Shown here piece after piece: positions 1-8,316 of a DNA stretch of 64,000 nucleotides (position 1 is the first letter of the stretch; the number at the start of each line of letters is the position of its first letter). Under the pieces are notes generated by a model, which saw only the letters and a program-made list of their open reading frames with translations, ran no database searches and was not told the origin of the DNA. The translations under genes and the position numbers were made by a program. Origin of the DNA: Actinoplanes nipponensis (GTDB taxonomy: Bacteria; Actinomycetota; Actinomycetes; Mycobacteriales; Micromonosporaceae); the NCBI RefSeq assembly GCF_016862275.1, contig NZ_BOMQ01000004.1:62001-126000 (forward strand). The letters are read 5' to 3'.

Positions 1-471
1 GAGCTGGCCGAGGCGGTCGAGGCGCAACTGGCCGTGCAGGTGCCGGCCACCAAGCACGAGGCCCGGGTGCGCGAGGCGCTCGGCGGCCGGCAGTCCGGCA
101 TCGTGCTGGTCGACGACCTCGAGCAGGGCCTGCGGGTGGTGGACGCGTACGCGGCCGAGCACCTCGAGATCCAGACCCGCGACGCGCGCGCCTGGGCGAT
201 GCGGGTGCGCAACGCCGGCGCCATCTTCGTCGGCGCCTACTCGCCGGTCTCGCTCGGCGACTATGCCGCGGGCTCCAACCACGTGCTGCCCACCGCGGGC
301 TGCGCCCGGCACTCCTCGGGCCTGTCCGTGCAGTCGTTCCTGCGCGGCATCCACGTGGTCGAGTACGACGAGGCCGCGCTGCGCGACGTCGCGCCGCACG
401 TGGTCGCGCTGGCCAACGCCGAGGACCTGCCCGCGCACGGTCAGGCGGTCACGGCGAGGTTCGGCGCATGA
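1..471 (+). CDS. hisD: Histidinol dehydrogenase, C-terminal part
   Basis: This is the 3' portion of histidinol dehydrogenase, which oxidises L-histidinol to L-histidine in the last two steps of histidine synthesis. The reading frame is open from base 1, so the start lies before the window. About 156 C-terminal residues are present, against about 430 in the family. Conserved family segments are visible: AEHLEIQ near residue 54 of the fragment and [13 protein letters not shown] about 35 residues later, which contribute to the substrate and metal site. The stop overlaps the hisC start in an ATGA, so the two are translationally coupled and hisD heads the his operon seen here. Confidence 0.95.
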   Translation, partial: ELAEAVEAQLAVQVPATKHEARVREALGGRQSGIVLVDDLEQGLRVVDAYAAEHLEIQTRDARAWAMRVRNAGAIFVGAYSPVSLGDYAAGSNHVLPTAGCARHSSGLSVQSFLRGIHVVEYDEAALRDVAPHVVALANAEDLPAHGQAVTARFGA

Positions 472-1532
472 CCACGCTCGACCAGCTGCCGATCCGCGAC
501 GACCTGCGGGGCCGCACGCCGTACGGCGCGCCGCAGCTCGACGTGGCCGTGCGGTTGAACACCAACGAGAACTCGTACCCGGTGCCCGACGCCGTGGTTG
601 AGGCCATCGCCAAGGCCGTGCAGGCCGAGCTGCGCGACCTCAACCGCTACCCGGACCGGGACGCGGTCGCGCTGCGCACCGACCTCGCCGGCTACCTCGG
701 CCACGGGCTGACCGCGGCGCACGTGTGGGCGGCCAACGGCTCCAACGAGGTCCAGCAGCAGCTGTTGCAGGCGTTCGCCGGGCCCGGCCGCTCGGCGCTC
801 GGCTTCGGCCCGTCGTATTCCATGCACCCGCTGCTGGCCGCCGGCACCGGCACCCGCTGGATCGGCGCGCTGCGCGACCCGGACTTCGGCCTCACCCCGG
901 AGTCGGCGGTCGAGCAGATCGACCGGCACGCGCCCGACCTGGTGTTCCTGTGCTCGCCCAACAACCCGACGGGCACGGCCCTGGACCCGTCGGTGGTCGA
1001 GGCGGTGCTGGCGTCGGCCCCGGGCATGGTCGTCGTCGACGAGGCGTACGCGGAGTTCGCCCGGCCCGGCACACCCAGCGCGCTGGCCGCGCTGCCCGGG
1101 CACCCGCGACTGGTCGTCACCCGCACGATGAGCAAGGCGTTCGGCTTCGCCGGCGGGCGGCTCGGCTACCTCGCCGCCGACCCGGCCGTGGTCGACGCCG
1201 TCCAGCTCGTCCGCCTGCCGTACCACCTGTCCGCGCTGACCCAGGCCGCCGCGCGGGCCGCGCTCGCGCACCGCGCCGCCCTGCTGGTCACGGTCGACGC
1301 GATCAAGGAGCAGCGCGACCGGATCGTCACCACGCTGCGCTCGCGCGGCGTCCGGGTCGCCGACAGCGACGCCAACTTCGTGCTGTTCGAGGTCGGCGGC
1401 GACCAGCACGCGGCCTGGCAGCGCCTGCTCGACCGCGGCGTGCTGGTGCGCGACGTCGGCCTGGCCGGCTGGCTGCGCGTGACCGCGGGCACCGAATCCG
1501 AGACCGACGCCTTCCTGGGAGCCCTTCAGTGA
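468..1532 (+). CDS. hisC: Histidinol-phosphate aminotransferase
   Basis: A 354-residue PLP-dependent aminotransferase of fold type I that converts imidazole-acetol phosphate to histidinol phosphate with glutamate as amino donor. The length is usual for the family. Visible motifs are [11 protein letters not shown] near the N-terminus, [18 protein letters not shown], and the PLP lysine at about residue 223 within [15 protein letters not shown]. The ATG at 468 overlaps the hisD stop by 4 nt and the stop overlaps the hisB GTG start by 4 nt. The context of hisD and hisB on either side separates it from other class I/II aminotransferases such as aromatic aminotransferases. Confidence 0.95.
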   Translation: MTTLDQLPIRDDLRGRTPYGAPQLDVAVRLNTNENSYPVPDAVVEAIAKAVQAELRDLNRYPDRDAVALRTDLAGYLGHGLTAAHVWAANGSNEVQQQLLQAFAGPGRSALGFGPSYSMHPLLAAGTGTRWIGALRDPDFGLTPESAVEQIDRHAPDLVFLCSPNNPTGTALDPSVVEAVLASAPGMVVVDEAYAEFARPGTPSALAALPGHPRLVVTRTMSKAFGFAGGRLGYLAADPAVVDAVQLVRLPYHLSALTQAAARAALAHRAALLVTVDAIKEQRDRIVTTLRSRGVRVADSDANFVLFEVGGDQHAAWQRLLDRGVLVRDVGLAGWLRVTAGTESETDAFLGALQ

Positions 1533-2140
1533 CTCGCACCGCGCGCATCGAGCGCGTCACCAAAGAGACCAAGGTGCTCGTCGAGATCGACCTCGACGGC
1601 ACGGGCCGGGGCGACCTGGCCACCGGCGTGGGTTTCTACGACCACATGCTCAACCAGCTCGCCAAGCACGGCGGCTTCGACCTGACCGTGCGCACCGAGG
1701 GCGACCTCGAGATCGACGCGCACCACACCATGGAGGACACGGCCATCGCGCTGGGCGAGGCGTTCGCCCGGGCGCTGGGCGACAAGGCCGGGATCCGCCG
1801 GTACGGCTCGGCGACCATCCCGATGGACGAGGTGCTGGTCCGCGCGGCGGTCGACCTGTCCGGCCGGCCGTACGTGGTGCACGAGGAGCCGGAGCTGGCG
1901 CCGTACATCGGGCCGGTCTACCCGACCAGCATGACCCGGCACATCTTCGAGTCTTTCGGCCACGCCGCCAAGGTGACCCTGCACGTCAGCGTGCTGCGCG
2001 CCGCCCGCGACGGCGGCAAGGCCGACGCCCACCACGTGGTCGAGACGCAGTTCAAGGCGTTCTCGCGGGCGCTGCGCGAGGCCGTCGAGATCGACCCGCG
2101 CAACGCCGGCGCGCTGCCGTCGACGAAGGGCGTGCTGTGA
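1529..2140 (+). CDS. hisB: Imidazoleglycerol-phosphate dehydratase
   Basis: A 203-residue monofunctional IGP dehydratase, which makes imidazole-acetol phosphate, the substrate of HisC. It has the paired metal-ligand signatures expected of the family: [41 protein letters not shown] [15 protein letters not shown], and [14 protein letters not shown] near the C-terminus. The histidine-rich motifs bind two manganese ions. The start is the GTG at 1529, giving a GTGA overlap with the hisC stop; the deduced N-terminus [15 protein letters not shown] is typical of actinobacterial HisB. There is no fused phosphatase domain, unlike the enterobacterial bifunctional protein. Confidence 0.96.
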   Translation: MTRTARIERVTKETKVLVEIDLDGTGRGDLATGVGFYDHMLNQLAKHGGFDLTVRTEGDLEIDAHHTMEDTAIALGEAFARALGDKAGIRRYGSATIPMDEVLVRAAVDLSGRPYVVHEEPELAPYIGPVYPTSMTRHIFESFGHAAKVTLHVSVLRAARDGGKADAHHVVETQFKAFSRALREAVEIDPRNAGALPSTKGVL

Positions 2141-2304
2141 GCCTGGTCCCGATCCTGCTGCTCGGGCTGGGCGGCATGCTCGTCGGCGGGGTGATCTCGC
2201 TGGTCCGGCAGGGCGCCACCCGGTTCAGCATCGGCCTGGTCGCCGCCCTGGCCCTGCTCTCGCTGGCCGCCGGGGTGGCCTGGCTGATCCCGGGGGATTC
2301 CTGA
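2137..2304 (+). CDS. Small two-TM membrane protein inside the his operon
   Basis: A 55-residue protein beginning at the GTG at 2137, which overlaps the hisB stop (GTGA), and ending at a TGA that shares its last base with the hisH ATG (TGATG). It has two hydrophobic segments, roughly residues 3-20 (LVPILLLGLGGMLVGGVI) and 30-50 (GLVAALALLSLAAGVAWLI), joined by a short basic loop with RQGATR, so it is predicted to be a helical hairpin in the membrane. I do not recognise a characterised family. The tight coupling on both sides and the codon use like the neighbouring his genes support it as real. Its role is unknown. Confidence 0.75.
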   Translation: MSLVPILLLGLGGMLVGGVISLVRQGATRFSIGLVAALALLSLAAGVAWLIPGDS

Positions 2305-2942
2305 TGAGCACCGTCGTGATCCTGGACTACGGCTCCGGCAACCTGCGCTCGGCCGAGCGGGCGGTCGCGCGCACCGGCGCGGACGTGACCGTGACCGACG
2401 ACCTGGCCGCCGCGGCCGCCGCCGACGGCCTGGTGGTGCCCGGGGTCGGCGCGTACGCGGCCTGCATGGCGGGCATCGAGAAGCTCGGCGCCGGCCCGGT
2501 CATCGCCGAGCGGGTCGCGGCCGGCCGCCCGGTGCTGGGCATCTGCGTGGGGATGCAGATCCTGTTCTCCTCCGGCGTCGAGCACGGCGTCGAGACCCGG
2601 GGGCTGGGGCTGCTGCCGGGCGCGGTGACCCGGCTGGCCGCCCGGCGGATCCCGCACATGGGCTGGAATACGGTGTCCGTGCCGGACGGCTCGGTGCTGC
2701 TCGACGGGTTGGCGCCGGAGACGCGGTTCTACTTCGTCCACTCGTACGCCGCCTCCGACCTCGCGGCGCTCGCCGAGGTCGGCGCCACGGTCACGACCGC
2801 CGCGCACGACCAGCCGTTCGCCGCGGTCGTGGAGCACGGCGCGCTGTCGGCCGCGCAGTTCCACCCGGAGAAGTCCGCCGACGCCGGCTACGCGCTGCTG
2901 AGCAACTGGGTGTCGGGCCTGCCCACCACCGCCGGCCGGTGA
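2304..2942 (+). CDS. hisH: Imidazole glycerol phosphate synthase, glutaminase subunit
   Basis: A 212-residue class I glutamine amidotransferase that supplies ammonia to HisF for formation of imidazole glycerol phosphate and AICAR. The N-terminus VVILDYGSGNLRS is typical. The oxyanion and nucleophile region reads VPGVGAY and LGICVGMQILF, the cysteine in LGICVGM being catalytic. The His-Glu pair of the triad is in the C-terminal AAQFHPEKS. Its partner subunit hisF is not adjacent but lies about 4.5 kb downstream, past an inserted block of unrelated genes. The ATG at 2304 overlaps the upstream small-protein stop by one base. Confidence 0.96.
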   Translation: MSTVVILDYGSGNLRSAERAVARTGADVTVTDDLAAAAAADGLVVPGVGAYAACMAGIEKLGAGPVIAERVAAGRPVLGICVGMQILFSSGVEHGVETRGLGLLPGAVTRLAARRIPHMGWNTVSVPDGSVLLDGLAPETRFYFVHSYAASDLAALAEVGATVTTAAHDQPFAAVVEHGALSAAQFHPEKSADAGYALLSNWVSGLPTTAGR

Positions 2943-3259
2943 GCAAGGAGCGGGCCCGGCGGCGGGCCGAACGGCTCGCCGTCCTGGCGAAGGAGAAGGC
3001 CGCCCGGGCCCGTCGCTCGGCGCTGCGCCAGCGCCGCCGTGCGCTGCTGAACGCGCTGAAGCCCAAGCGGCGGCCGAGCTCGGGCACGCTGTACAAGCGC
3101 AGCCGCGCCCAGCGCACCGGCATCGCGGTCGTCCCGCTGATCGCCGCGCTGGCGGTGTGGTTCCTCGTGCCCGAGCTGGCCCTGCGCCTCGTGCTCATCG
3201 CCATGATCGTCCTGGTGCTGCCGGCCCTGGTGGTCGTCGTGCTCGGCCGCCGTTCCTGA
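2939..3259 (+). CDS. Small basic membrane protein in the his operon
   Basis: A 106-residue protein starting at a GTG that overlaps the hisH stop (GTGA). The first 60 residues are extremely Arg/Lys-rich ([34 protein letters not shown]), likely a long helical cytoplasmic region. Residues about 62-78 ([17 protein letters not shown]) and 80-102 ([24 protein letters not shown]) form two membrane segments. I do not recognise a named family; similar basic two-TM proteins occur between hisH and priA in other actinobacteria as far as I recall. A 25-nt gap with a GGAG ribosome site separates it from priA. Function is not assignable. Confidence 0.8.
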   Translation: MSKERARRRAERLAVLAKEKAARARRSALRQRRRALLNALKPKRRPSSGTLYKRSRAQRTGIAVVPLIAALAVWFLVPELALRLVLIAMIVLVLPALVVVVLGRRS

Positions 3260-3284
3260 CCCGTTTCCCGATCGGAGATCCGCT

Positions 3285-4010
3285 GTGACCCTCACCCTGC
3301 TGCCCGCCGTCGACGTCGCCGACGGCCAGGCGGTGCGCCTCGTCCAGGGCGCCGCGGGCTCGGAGACGAGCTACGGCGACCCGCTGGAGGCGGCGCTGGC
3401 CTGGCAGAACGACGGCGCGGAGTGGGTGCACCTGGTCGACCTGGACGCCGCCTTCGGCCGGGGCTCGAACGCCGCCCAGCTGGCCGCGGTGGTCGCGCGC
3501 CTCGACGTCAAGGTCGAGCTCTCCGGCGGCATCCGCGACGACGCGTCGCTGCGGGCGGCCCTGGCGACCGGCGCGGCCCGGGTCAACATCGGCACGGCCG
3601 CGCTGGAGGACCCGCAGTGGTGCGACCGGATCTGCGGCGAGTACGGCGACCGCGTGGCGATCGGCCTGGACGTGCGCGGCCGGACGCTGGCGGCGCGCGG
3701 CTGGACCCGCGAGGGCGGCGACCTCTTCGAGATCCTGGAGCGGCTCGACAAGGCCGGCGCGGCCCGGTACGTGGTCACCGACATCACCAAGGACGGCACG
3801 ATGCGCGGCCCGAACCTGGACCTGCTGCGCGAGGTGTGCGCCGTGACGGACAAGCCGGTGATCGCCAGCGGCGGGGTGTCCACGCTGGACGACCTGCGCG
3901 CCCTGGCCACGCTGGAGCCGGCCGGGGTCGAGGGCGTGATCGCGGGCAAGGCGCTCTACGCGGGCGCGTTCACGGTCGCCGAGGCGCTCGAGGCCCTGGC
4001 CGCGGCGTGA
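3285..4010 (+). CDS. priA: Bifunctional HisA/TrpF phosphoribosyl isomerase
   Basis: A 241-residue (beta/alpha)8 isomerase. In actinobacteria the HisA position is occupied by PriA, which isomerises both ProFAR (histidine) and phosphoribosyl anthranilate (tryptophan). The sequence shows [18 protein letters not shown] with the catalytic Asp near residue 10, [36 protein letters not shown] with the second catalytic Asp, and the C-terminal phosphate site ASGGVS and GVIAGKALY. No separate trpF appears beside trpE, trpC, trpB or trpA in this window, which agrees with the dual role. The GTG at 3285 is preceded by a GGAG 9 nt upstream. Confidence 0.93.
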   Translation: MTLTLLPAVDVADGQAVRLVQGAAGSETSYGDPLEAALAWQNDGAEWVHLVDLDAAFGRGSNAAQLAAVVARLDVKVELSGGIRDDASLRAALATGAARVNIGTAALEDPQWCDRICGEYGDRVAIGLDVRGRTLAARGWTREGGDLFEILERLDKAGAARYVVTDITKDGTMRGPNLDLLREVCAVTDKPVIASGGVSTLDDLRALATLEPAGVEGVIAGKALYAGAFTVAEALEALAAA

Positions 4011-4384
4011 TCGAACGCTTCGGCTCGGGCGGCCCGTGGGAGCAGCGCTACGGCTACTCCCGCGTGGTGCGCGCCGGTCACCTGCTGCTCACCGCGGGCT
4101 GCACGGCGACGGTGGACGGCGAGGTGACCGGGCTCGGCGATCCGGCGGCGCAGGCACGGACGGCGTTCGGGATCGCGCTGGCCGCGCTGGCCGGGGCGGG
4201 CGCGACGATCGGGGACGTGATCCGCACCCGGATGTACGTTACCGACGCGGCGTACGCGGACGCGGTGGCCGGCGTGCACGGCGAGCTGTTCGCGGCGGTG
4301 CGGCCGGTGGCGACGCTGGTCGTGGTGGCGGGGCTGCTGGACCCGCGGCACCTGGTCGAGGTCGAGGTCGAGGCGTACGGCTGA
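4007..4384 (+). CDS. RidA/YjgF family protein
   Basis: A 125-residue member of the RidA (YjgF/YER057c/UK114) family, whose members hydrolyse reactive enamine/imine intermediates released by PLP enzymes. The GTG at 4007 overlaps the priA stop by 4 nt. Visible family features are [21 protein letters not shown] near the N-terminus, a central [13 protein letters not shown] helix, [10 protein letters not shown] with the arginine expected at the active site, and the C-terminal [13 protein letters not shown]. The family often sits near PLP-dependent amino acid pathways, so a housekeeping role protecting histidine or other biosynthesis is plausible, but the exact substrate is not set by sequence. It ends the first segment of the his operon. 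Confidence 0.85.
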   Translation: MIERFGSGGPWEQRYGYSRVVRAGHLLLTAGCTATVDGEVTGLGDPAAQARTAFGIALAALAGAGATIGDVIRTRMYVTDAAYADAVAGVHGELFAAVRPVATLVVVAGLLDPRHLVEVEVEAYG

Positions 4385-4390
4385 GCCCGG

Positions 4391-4834
4391 TCACTCCATC
4401 CGGAAGACGGCGACCCGGCCGGCCAGCGCCTCGAACTGGTCCGGGTCGGCCCGGTCGACCAGCCCGAGCCGCTGGTAGAAGGTCACCCCGGCCGGCACCT
4501 CCCGGGGGAAGGCGCGCAGCGCCGCCCGGGCCTCGGCCGGGTCGGTGACCTCGGTGAGCGTCACCGGCACGCGGCGGCGTCCCTCGACCACCTCACCCCG
4601 GCCGGCGGCCCGGATGTTGCGGGCCCAGTCGCTCTGCGGCAGGGCCGAGATCACGTAGCGGCGGCCGTCGACGGTCAGCGGCGAGACCGGGGTGGGGCGC
4701 GGCTCGCCGGTACGCCGCCCGGGCACGACGAGCACCCGGACGGTGCCCAGCGGCAGGCCCAGCCGGGCGAGCAGCCGGACGACCCGGTTGGCGAACGGGA
4801 GCCAGGCAGGCAGGCTGCCGGTGGGCGCGGCCAT
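4391..4834 (-). CDS. Deazaflavin-dependent (F420) nitroreductase-family protein
   Basis: A 147-residue protein of the DUF385/Ddn-like split-barrel family, whose members use cofactor F420 or bind quinones. The segment RVLVVPGRRTGEPRPTPVSPLTVDGRRYVIS, read in pieces as RTGEPRPTP and DGRRYV, and the following WARNIRAAGRGEV are the family hallmark. I place the start at the ATG at 4834 because an AAGGG site lies 6 nt upstream; the in-frame ATG at 4852 sits inside a palindrome and has no such site. It is transcribed away from a marR gene, with two matching palindromes in the gap, so MarR control is likely. The substrate cannot be inferred. Confidence 0.82.
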   Translation of the reverse strand: MAAPTGSLPAWLPFANRVVRLLARLGLPLGTVRVLVVPGRRTGEPRPTPVSPLTVDGRRYVISALPQSDWARNIRAAGRGEVVEGRRRVPVTLTEVTDPAEARAALRAFPREVPAGVTFYQRLGLVDRADPDQFEALAGRVAVFRME

Positions 4835-4842
4835 GACAATCC

Positions 4843-4894
4843 CTTCGATCATCGAAGCTTCGGGTTCGACGGTAGACTCCTTCGAGTGTCGAAG
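4843..4894. promoter_or_regulatory. Paired 15-bp palindromes, probable MarR operators
   Basis: Two perfect inverted repeats lie between the divergent reductase and marR genes: CTTCGATCATCGAAG at 4843-4857 and CTTCGAGTGTCGAAG at 4880-4894. They share identical 6-bp arms (CTTCGA/TCGAAG) around a 3-bp centre and their centres are 37 bp apart. The second covers the marR GTG start. A TAGACT hexamer at 4873-4878 ends 7 nt before that GTG, so marR may be transcribed as a leaderless message and autorepressed. MarR dimers commonly bind 15-20 bp palindromes of this kind. Confidence 0.75.
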
Positions 4895-5389
4895 CAACAG
4901 CGCGCGGACATCCGGCCACCCGCCGGCGGTCCCGAACCCCTGCACGACGAGGCGGCCGGAGCCGCGGCCGACTTCGGCGCGGCCGCCGACGCGGTGGACG
5001 AGGCCGCCGCCGCCACCCTCGGCATCAACCGCACCGACCTGCGCATCCTCGGCCTGGTCCACGCGGCCGGGACGCTGTCCGCCACGGCGCTGGCCGGGGC
5101 GGCGAAGCTCAGCCCGGCCGCGACGACCACGGCGATCCACCGGCTGGGCGCGGCGGGCTACCTGACCCGCACAGTGGACGAGAACGACCGGCGGCGTGCG
5201 GTGGTGGCGCTGACCCCGGCGGCCGGGGAACTGCTGGACCGGGTCTACGGGCCGGTCGCGGCGGCCGGGCGCCGCGTGCTGGCGGGCTACTCGGAGGCGG
5301 AGCTCAGGTTGATCGCGGGCTTTCTGCGCCGGGGCGTCGAGCTGCAACTCGCCGAGGCCGACCGGATCCGTGCCCTGCCTTTGACCTAG
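4886..5389 (+). CDS. MarR-family transcriptional regulator
   Basis: A 167-residue winged-helix regulator. The DNA-binding region is LGINRTDLRILGLVHAAGTLSATALAGAAKLSPAATTTAIHRLGAAGYLTR with the wing DENDRRRAVVALTPAG-like DENDRRRAVVALTPA, the MarR signature. Helical ends form the dimer interface. The GTG at 4886 lies inside the second of two matching palindromes and has no clear ribosome site, which fits a leaderless, autoregulated transcript. The divergent F420-type reductase is the obvious target. The ligand is unknown. Confidence 0.88.
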   Translation: MSKQQRADIRPPAGGPEPLHDEAAGAAADFGAAADAVDEAAAATLGINRTDLRILGLVHAAGTLSATALAGAAKLSPAATTTAIHRLGAAGYLTRTVDENDRRRAVVALTPAAGELLDRVYGPVAAAGRRVLAGYSEAELRLIAGFLRRGVELQLAEADRIRALPLT

Positions 5390-5396
5390 CCTGCGG

Positions 5397-5485
5397 CCTC
5401 CGCGGATCTCCGGCCCTTCCCGGGCTTCCGCGGATCTCCGGTCCTCCCCGGCTTCCGCGGATCTCCCGCCCTCCCGGGCCTCCGC
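5397..5485. repeat. Short tandem repeat, 27-28 bp unit, three copies plus a partial
   Basis: Units beginning CYTCCGCGGATCTCC start at 5397, 5425 and 5452 with a truncated fourth at 5479; the spacing is 28, 27 and 27 bp. Each unit contains a CCGCGG core and a C-rich tail ending CCCGG. It lies in the gap between the convergent marR and lysR genes, so it may act as a folded 3' region or simply be neutral. Confidence 0.7.
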
Positions 5486-5565
5486 GCTGCGGCCTTGGCG
5501 GGCCTTGGCGGGGCTTCGCCCTTCCCTGGTCCGTTCTTGCGTCTGCAAGGCGTCGGGCCGGCGCC

Positions 5566-6468
5566 TCACCCGCCCGGCGTCTCGTGCCGGCGCCACGCCT
5601 CCCGCAGCGCCGCGGCCGCCGCCGACACCGCCGGCCGGGCCCCCGACGCCTCCCGCCAGGCCAGCACCACCCGCCGGACCGGCACCGGCCGCACCGGCAC
5701 CACGCGCACCCCGGCGGGCAGCGGCGGCCGGGCCAGCCGCGGGATCATCGCGATGCCCAGCCCCGCCGCGATCAACGTCAGCTGCGTCTCGAACTCGCCC
5801 ACGTGAAAATCCGGCCGCACCCCCGGCAGCACCCGCAACAGCCACTCGTGACAGACGTCCCCGGACTTCGCCGAGATCCACCGCTCGTCGCGCGCCTGTG
5901 CCAGCCGTACCTCCCGGCCGGCGGCGAAGCGGTGCCCGTCCGGGACCACCAGGTCGGCCACGTCGCGGCCGATCTCCCGGTGCGTGATCCCCGGCGGGTA
6001 GCGCAGCGCGACCTCCGGCCAGTCGTCGAGCACCGCCAGATCCACGTGGCCGCGCCGCAGCATCTCGACACCCTCGTGCGGATTGACCTCCACCAGGCCC
6101 GTCGACAGCTGCGGGTGTTCGGTGGCCAGCCGGTGCAGCGCGTACGGCAGCAGCGCCCGGCACGCCGTCGCGAAGGCGGCCACGGTCAGCCGGCCCACCA
6201 CCGTGTCGCGGTGCGCCGCCAGCGCCGCCTCGGCCTCGTCCACGCTGGCCAGCACCCGTTCGGCGTGCCCGGCCAGCACCCGGCCCGCCTCGGTCAGCCG
6301 CAGCCGGCGGCCGTCCTTCTCGATCAGCGTGGCGCCCGTCTCGCGTTCCAGCTTGGCCAGTTGCTGCGACACGGCCGACGGGGTGCAGTGCAGCGCCTCG
6401 CCGGCCGCCAGCACCGTCCCGTAGCTGGCCACGGCGTGCAGCGCGCGGAGCCGGCCCAGATCAATCAT
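5566..6468 (-). CDS. LysR-family transcriptional regulator
   Basis: A 300-residue LysR regulator. The N-terminal winged helix reads LRALHAVASYGTVLAAGEALHCTPSAVSQQLAKLE, followed by the linker helix and a periplasmic-binding-like effector domain from about residue 90, beginning VGRLTVAAFATACR. The length is normal. The ATG at 6468 lies within a 15-bp inverted repeat shared with the gap to the divergent EamA transporter, so control of that exporter plus self-repression is the likely role. The effector cannot be named; members of this pairing often sense an amino acid or its analogue. Confidence 0.9.
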   Translation of the reverse strand: MIDLGRLRALHAVASYGTVLAAGEALHCTPSAVSQQLAKLERETGATLIEKDGRRLRLTEAGRVLAGHAERVLASVDEAEAALAAHRDTVVGRLTVAAFATACRALLPYALHRLATEHPQLSTGLVEVNPHEGVEMLRRGHVDLAVLDDWPEVALRYPPGITHREIGRDVADLVVPDGHRFAAGREVRLAQARDERWISAKSGDVCHEWLLRVLPGVRPDFHVGEFETQLTLIAAGLGIAMIPRLARPPLPAGVRVVPVRPVPVRRVVLAWREASGARPAVSAAAAALREAWRRHETPGG

Positions 6469-6482
6469 GTAGTCACGCTACA
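6468..6482. promoter_or_regulatory. LysR-type inverted repeat
   Basis: TGTAGTCACGCTACA is a perfect inverted repeat with 5-bp arms (TGTAG/CTACA) and contains two overlapping T-N11-A boxes, the classic LysR recognition form. It overlaps the lysR start codon and lies 59 bp before the EamA start, which would allow autorepression and divergent activation. Confidence 0.65.
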
Positions 6483-6540
6483 ACGTCGCGGTAGCACTAT
6501 TCGCTGGTGCTTCACCGTCGGTGGCAGCCAGGCTGAACGG

Positions 6541-7470
6541 GTGAAACCTCGGGACATCGCGCTCGCCGTGGCCGTGGCCGCCGTGTGGGGCGTCAACTTC
6601 GTCGTGATCGACATCGGCCTCGGCCACTTCCCGCCGCTGTTGTTCTCGGCGTTGCGGTTCCTGCTGGCCGCGTTCCCCGCGGTCCTGATCGCCGGCCGCC
6701 CGCCGGCCCGCTGGCGGTGGGTGATCGCGGTCGCGCTGGCCCTCGGCGTGGTGAAGTTCTCCCTGCTCTTCGCCGGGATGGCCGCCGGGATGCCGGCCGG
6801 CCTGAGCTCGCTGGTGCTGCAGAGCCAGGCGGTCTTCACGACGCTGTTCGCGGTGCTGCTGCTGGGCGAACGCCCCGGCCGGCGCCGGATCGCCGGCCTC
6901 GCGGTGGCGGTCCTCGGCATCGGCGTGGTCGCGTCCCGGGTCGGCGCGGACGGCCTCCCCGCCGGCGCGTTCGGCCTGGTCCTGGGGGCGGCGGTGGCCT
7001 GGGGCGTATCCAACGTGGCGACCCGGCGGGCGGCGCCGACCGACACGCTGCGCTTCATGATCTGGGTCAGCGCGGTGGCCACGCTGCCCCTGGCCGCCCT
7101 CTCGCTGCTGGTCGAGGGCCCGGCCACGGACCTGGCCGCGCTGCGCGCGATCGACCTGCCGGCGATCGGCGCGCTGCTGTACGTCGCGCTGATCTCGACG
7201 CTGGCCGGCTTCGGCGCGTGGGGCGCGCTGATCCGGCGGTACGGCGCCTCGGCGGTCGCCTCGTTCTCGATGCTGGTGCCGGTGTTCGGCATCGCGTCGG
7301 CCGCGCTGCTGCTGGGCGAGGCGGTCCACGCCACGGACATCGCCGGGGGAGTGCTCGTGGCCGGCGGCGTCCTGGCCGGGGTGCTCGGCGGTGCGCGGCC
7401 TGTGGATACCGCGCGGCCTGTGGATACGCCGGCACCGGCCGGCCGGGCGCTCGATAGGGTTGAGGCATGA
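6541..7470 (+). CDS. EamA/DMT-family exporter
   Basis: A 309-residue drug/metabolite transporter with about ten membrane helices in two EamA repeats. The first repeat starts [22 protein letters not shown], and the second begins near [22 protein letters not shown]; both have the WG-N motif of the family. The GTG at 6541 is the only sensible start, since the upstream open frame is antisense to lysR. The C-terminal tail has a duplicated 18-bp unit encoding ARPVDT twice (about 7396-7431). The gene ends in an ATGA overlap with hisF, so it sits inside the his gene order. The family includes amino acid and metabolite exporters; the substrate here is unknown. Confidence 0.88.
   Translation: MKPRDIALAVAVAAVWGVNFVVIDIGLGHFPPLLFSALRFLLAAFPAVLIAGRPPARWRWVIAVALALGVVKFSLLFAGMAAGMPAGLSSLVLQSQAVFTTLFAVLLLGERPGRRRIAGLAVAVLGIGVVASRVGADGLPAGAFGLVLGAAVAWGVSNVATRRAAPTDTLRFMIWVSAVATLPLAALSLLVEGPATDLAALRAIDLPAIGALLYVALISTLAGFGAWGALIRRYGASAVASFSMLVPVFGIASAALLLGEAVHATDIAGGVLVAGGVLAGVLGGARPVDTARPVDTPAPAGRALDRVEA
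7455..7460 (+). promoter_or_regulatory. Possible -10 box for a leaderless hisF transcript
   Basis: TAGGGT ends 6 nt before the hisF ATG, the spacing expected when transcription begins at the start codon. No good -35 hexamer is seen 16-18 bp upstream, so this is only a candidate, but it would let hisF escape dependence on the inserted eamA gene. Confidence 0.4.
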
Positions 7471-8243
7471 CGGTGGCGGTGCGCGTGATTCCCTGTCTCG
7501 ACGTGGACGCGGGGCGGGTGGTCAAGGGGGTCAACTTCGTCGACCTGCGCGACGCCGGCGATCCGGTCGAGCTGGCCGCGGCGTACGACGCCGCCGGGGC
7601 CGACGAGCTGACGTTCCTCGACGTGACGGCCTCCTCCGACGACCGCGGCACGATGCTGGACGTGGTCCGGCGCACGGCGGAGTCGGTGTTCATCCCGCTG
7701 ACCGTGGGCGGCGGCGTCCGGTCGGTCGACAACGTCGACACCCTGCTGCGGGCCGGCGCGGACAAGGTCGGCGTCAACACCGCCGCGATCCACCGCCCGG
7801 AGCTGATCGCGGAGATCGCCGACCGCTTCGGCAACCAGGTGCTCGTGCTCTCCCTCGACGTGCGCAGGCTGCCGTCCGGCCCCACCCCGGAGCACCCGAG
7901 CGGCTGGGAGGTCACCACCCACGGCGGCCGCCGCAGCGCCGGCCTGGACGCGGTCGAGTGGGCCCGCCGGGTGGCCGAGCTGGGCGCGGGCGAGATCCTG
8001 CTCAACTCGATGGACGCCGACGGCACCAAGGCCGGCTTCGACCTGGACCTGATCGCGGCGGTCCGCGCGGTCGTCGACATCCCGGTGATCGCCAGCGGCG
8101 GGGCGGGCGCGGTGGCGCACTTCCCGCCGGCGGTCGCGGCCGGCGCCGACGCGGTGCTGGCGGCGAGCGTGTTCCACTTCGGAGAGCTGACGATCGGTCA
8201 GGTGAAGGAAAGCCTCCGCGAGGCGGGCAACCCGGTCCGCTGA
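7467..8243 (+). CDS. hisF: Imidazole glycerol phosphate synthase, cyclase subunit
   Basis: A 258-residue (beta/alpha)8 cyclase that joins with HisH and uses its ammonia to convert PRFAR to IGP and AICAR. Conserved segments are [29 protein letters not shown] split around [12 protein letters not shown] with the catalytic Asp near residue 12, [35 protein letters not shown] with the second catalytic Asp, and the phosphate site IASGGAG. It is separated from the rest of the his operon by the MarR/LysR/EamA block and overlaps the eamA stop by 4 nt. Confidence 0.96.
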   Translation: MTVAVRVIPCLDVDAGRVVKGVNFVDLRDAGDPVELAAAYDAAGADELTFLDVTASSDDRGTMLDVVRRTAESVFIPLTVGGGVRSVDNVDTLLRAGADKVGVNTAAIHRPELIAEIADRFGNQVLVLSLDVRRLPSGPTPEHPSGWEVTTHGGRRSAGLDAVEWARRVAELGAGEILLNSMDADGTKAGFDLDLIAAVRAVVDIPVIASGGAGAVAHFPPAVAAGADAVLAASVFHFGELTIGQVKESLREAGNPVR

Positions 8244-8316
8244 GCGCCGGGGCACGGCCGGCCGCCGGGCCGTGGTCGCGGTCGCGGCCGCGGGGGACCG
8301 CCCGGCCGGTCCGGGG

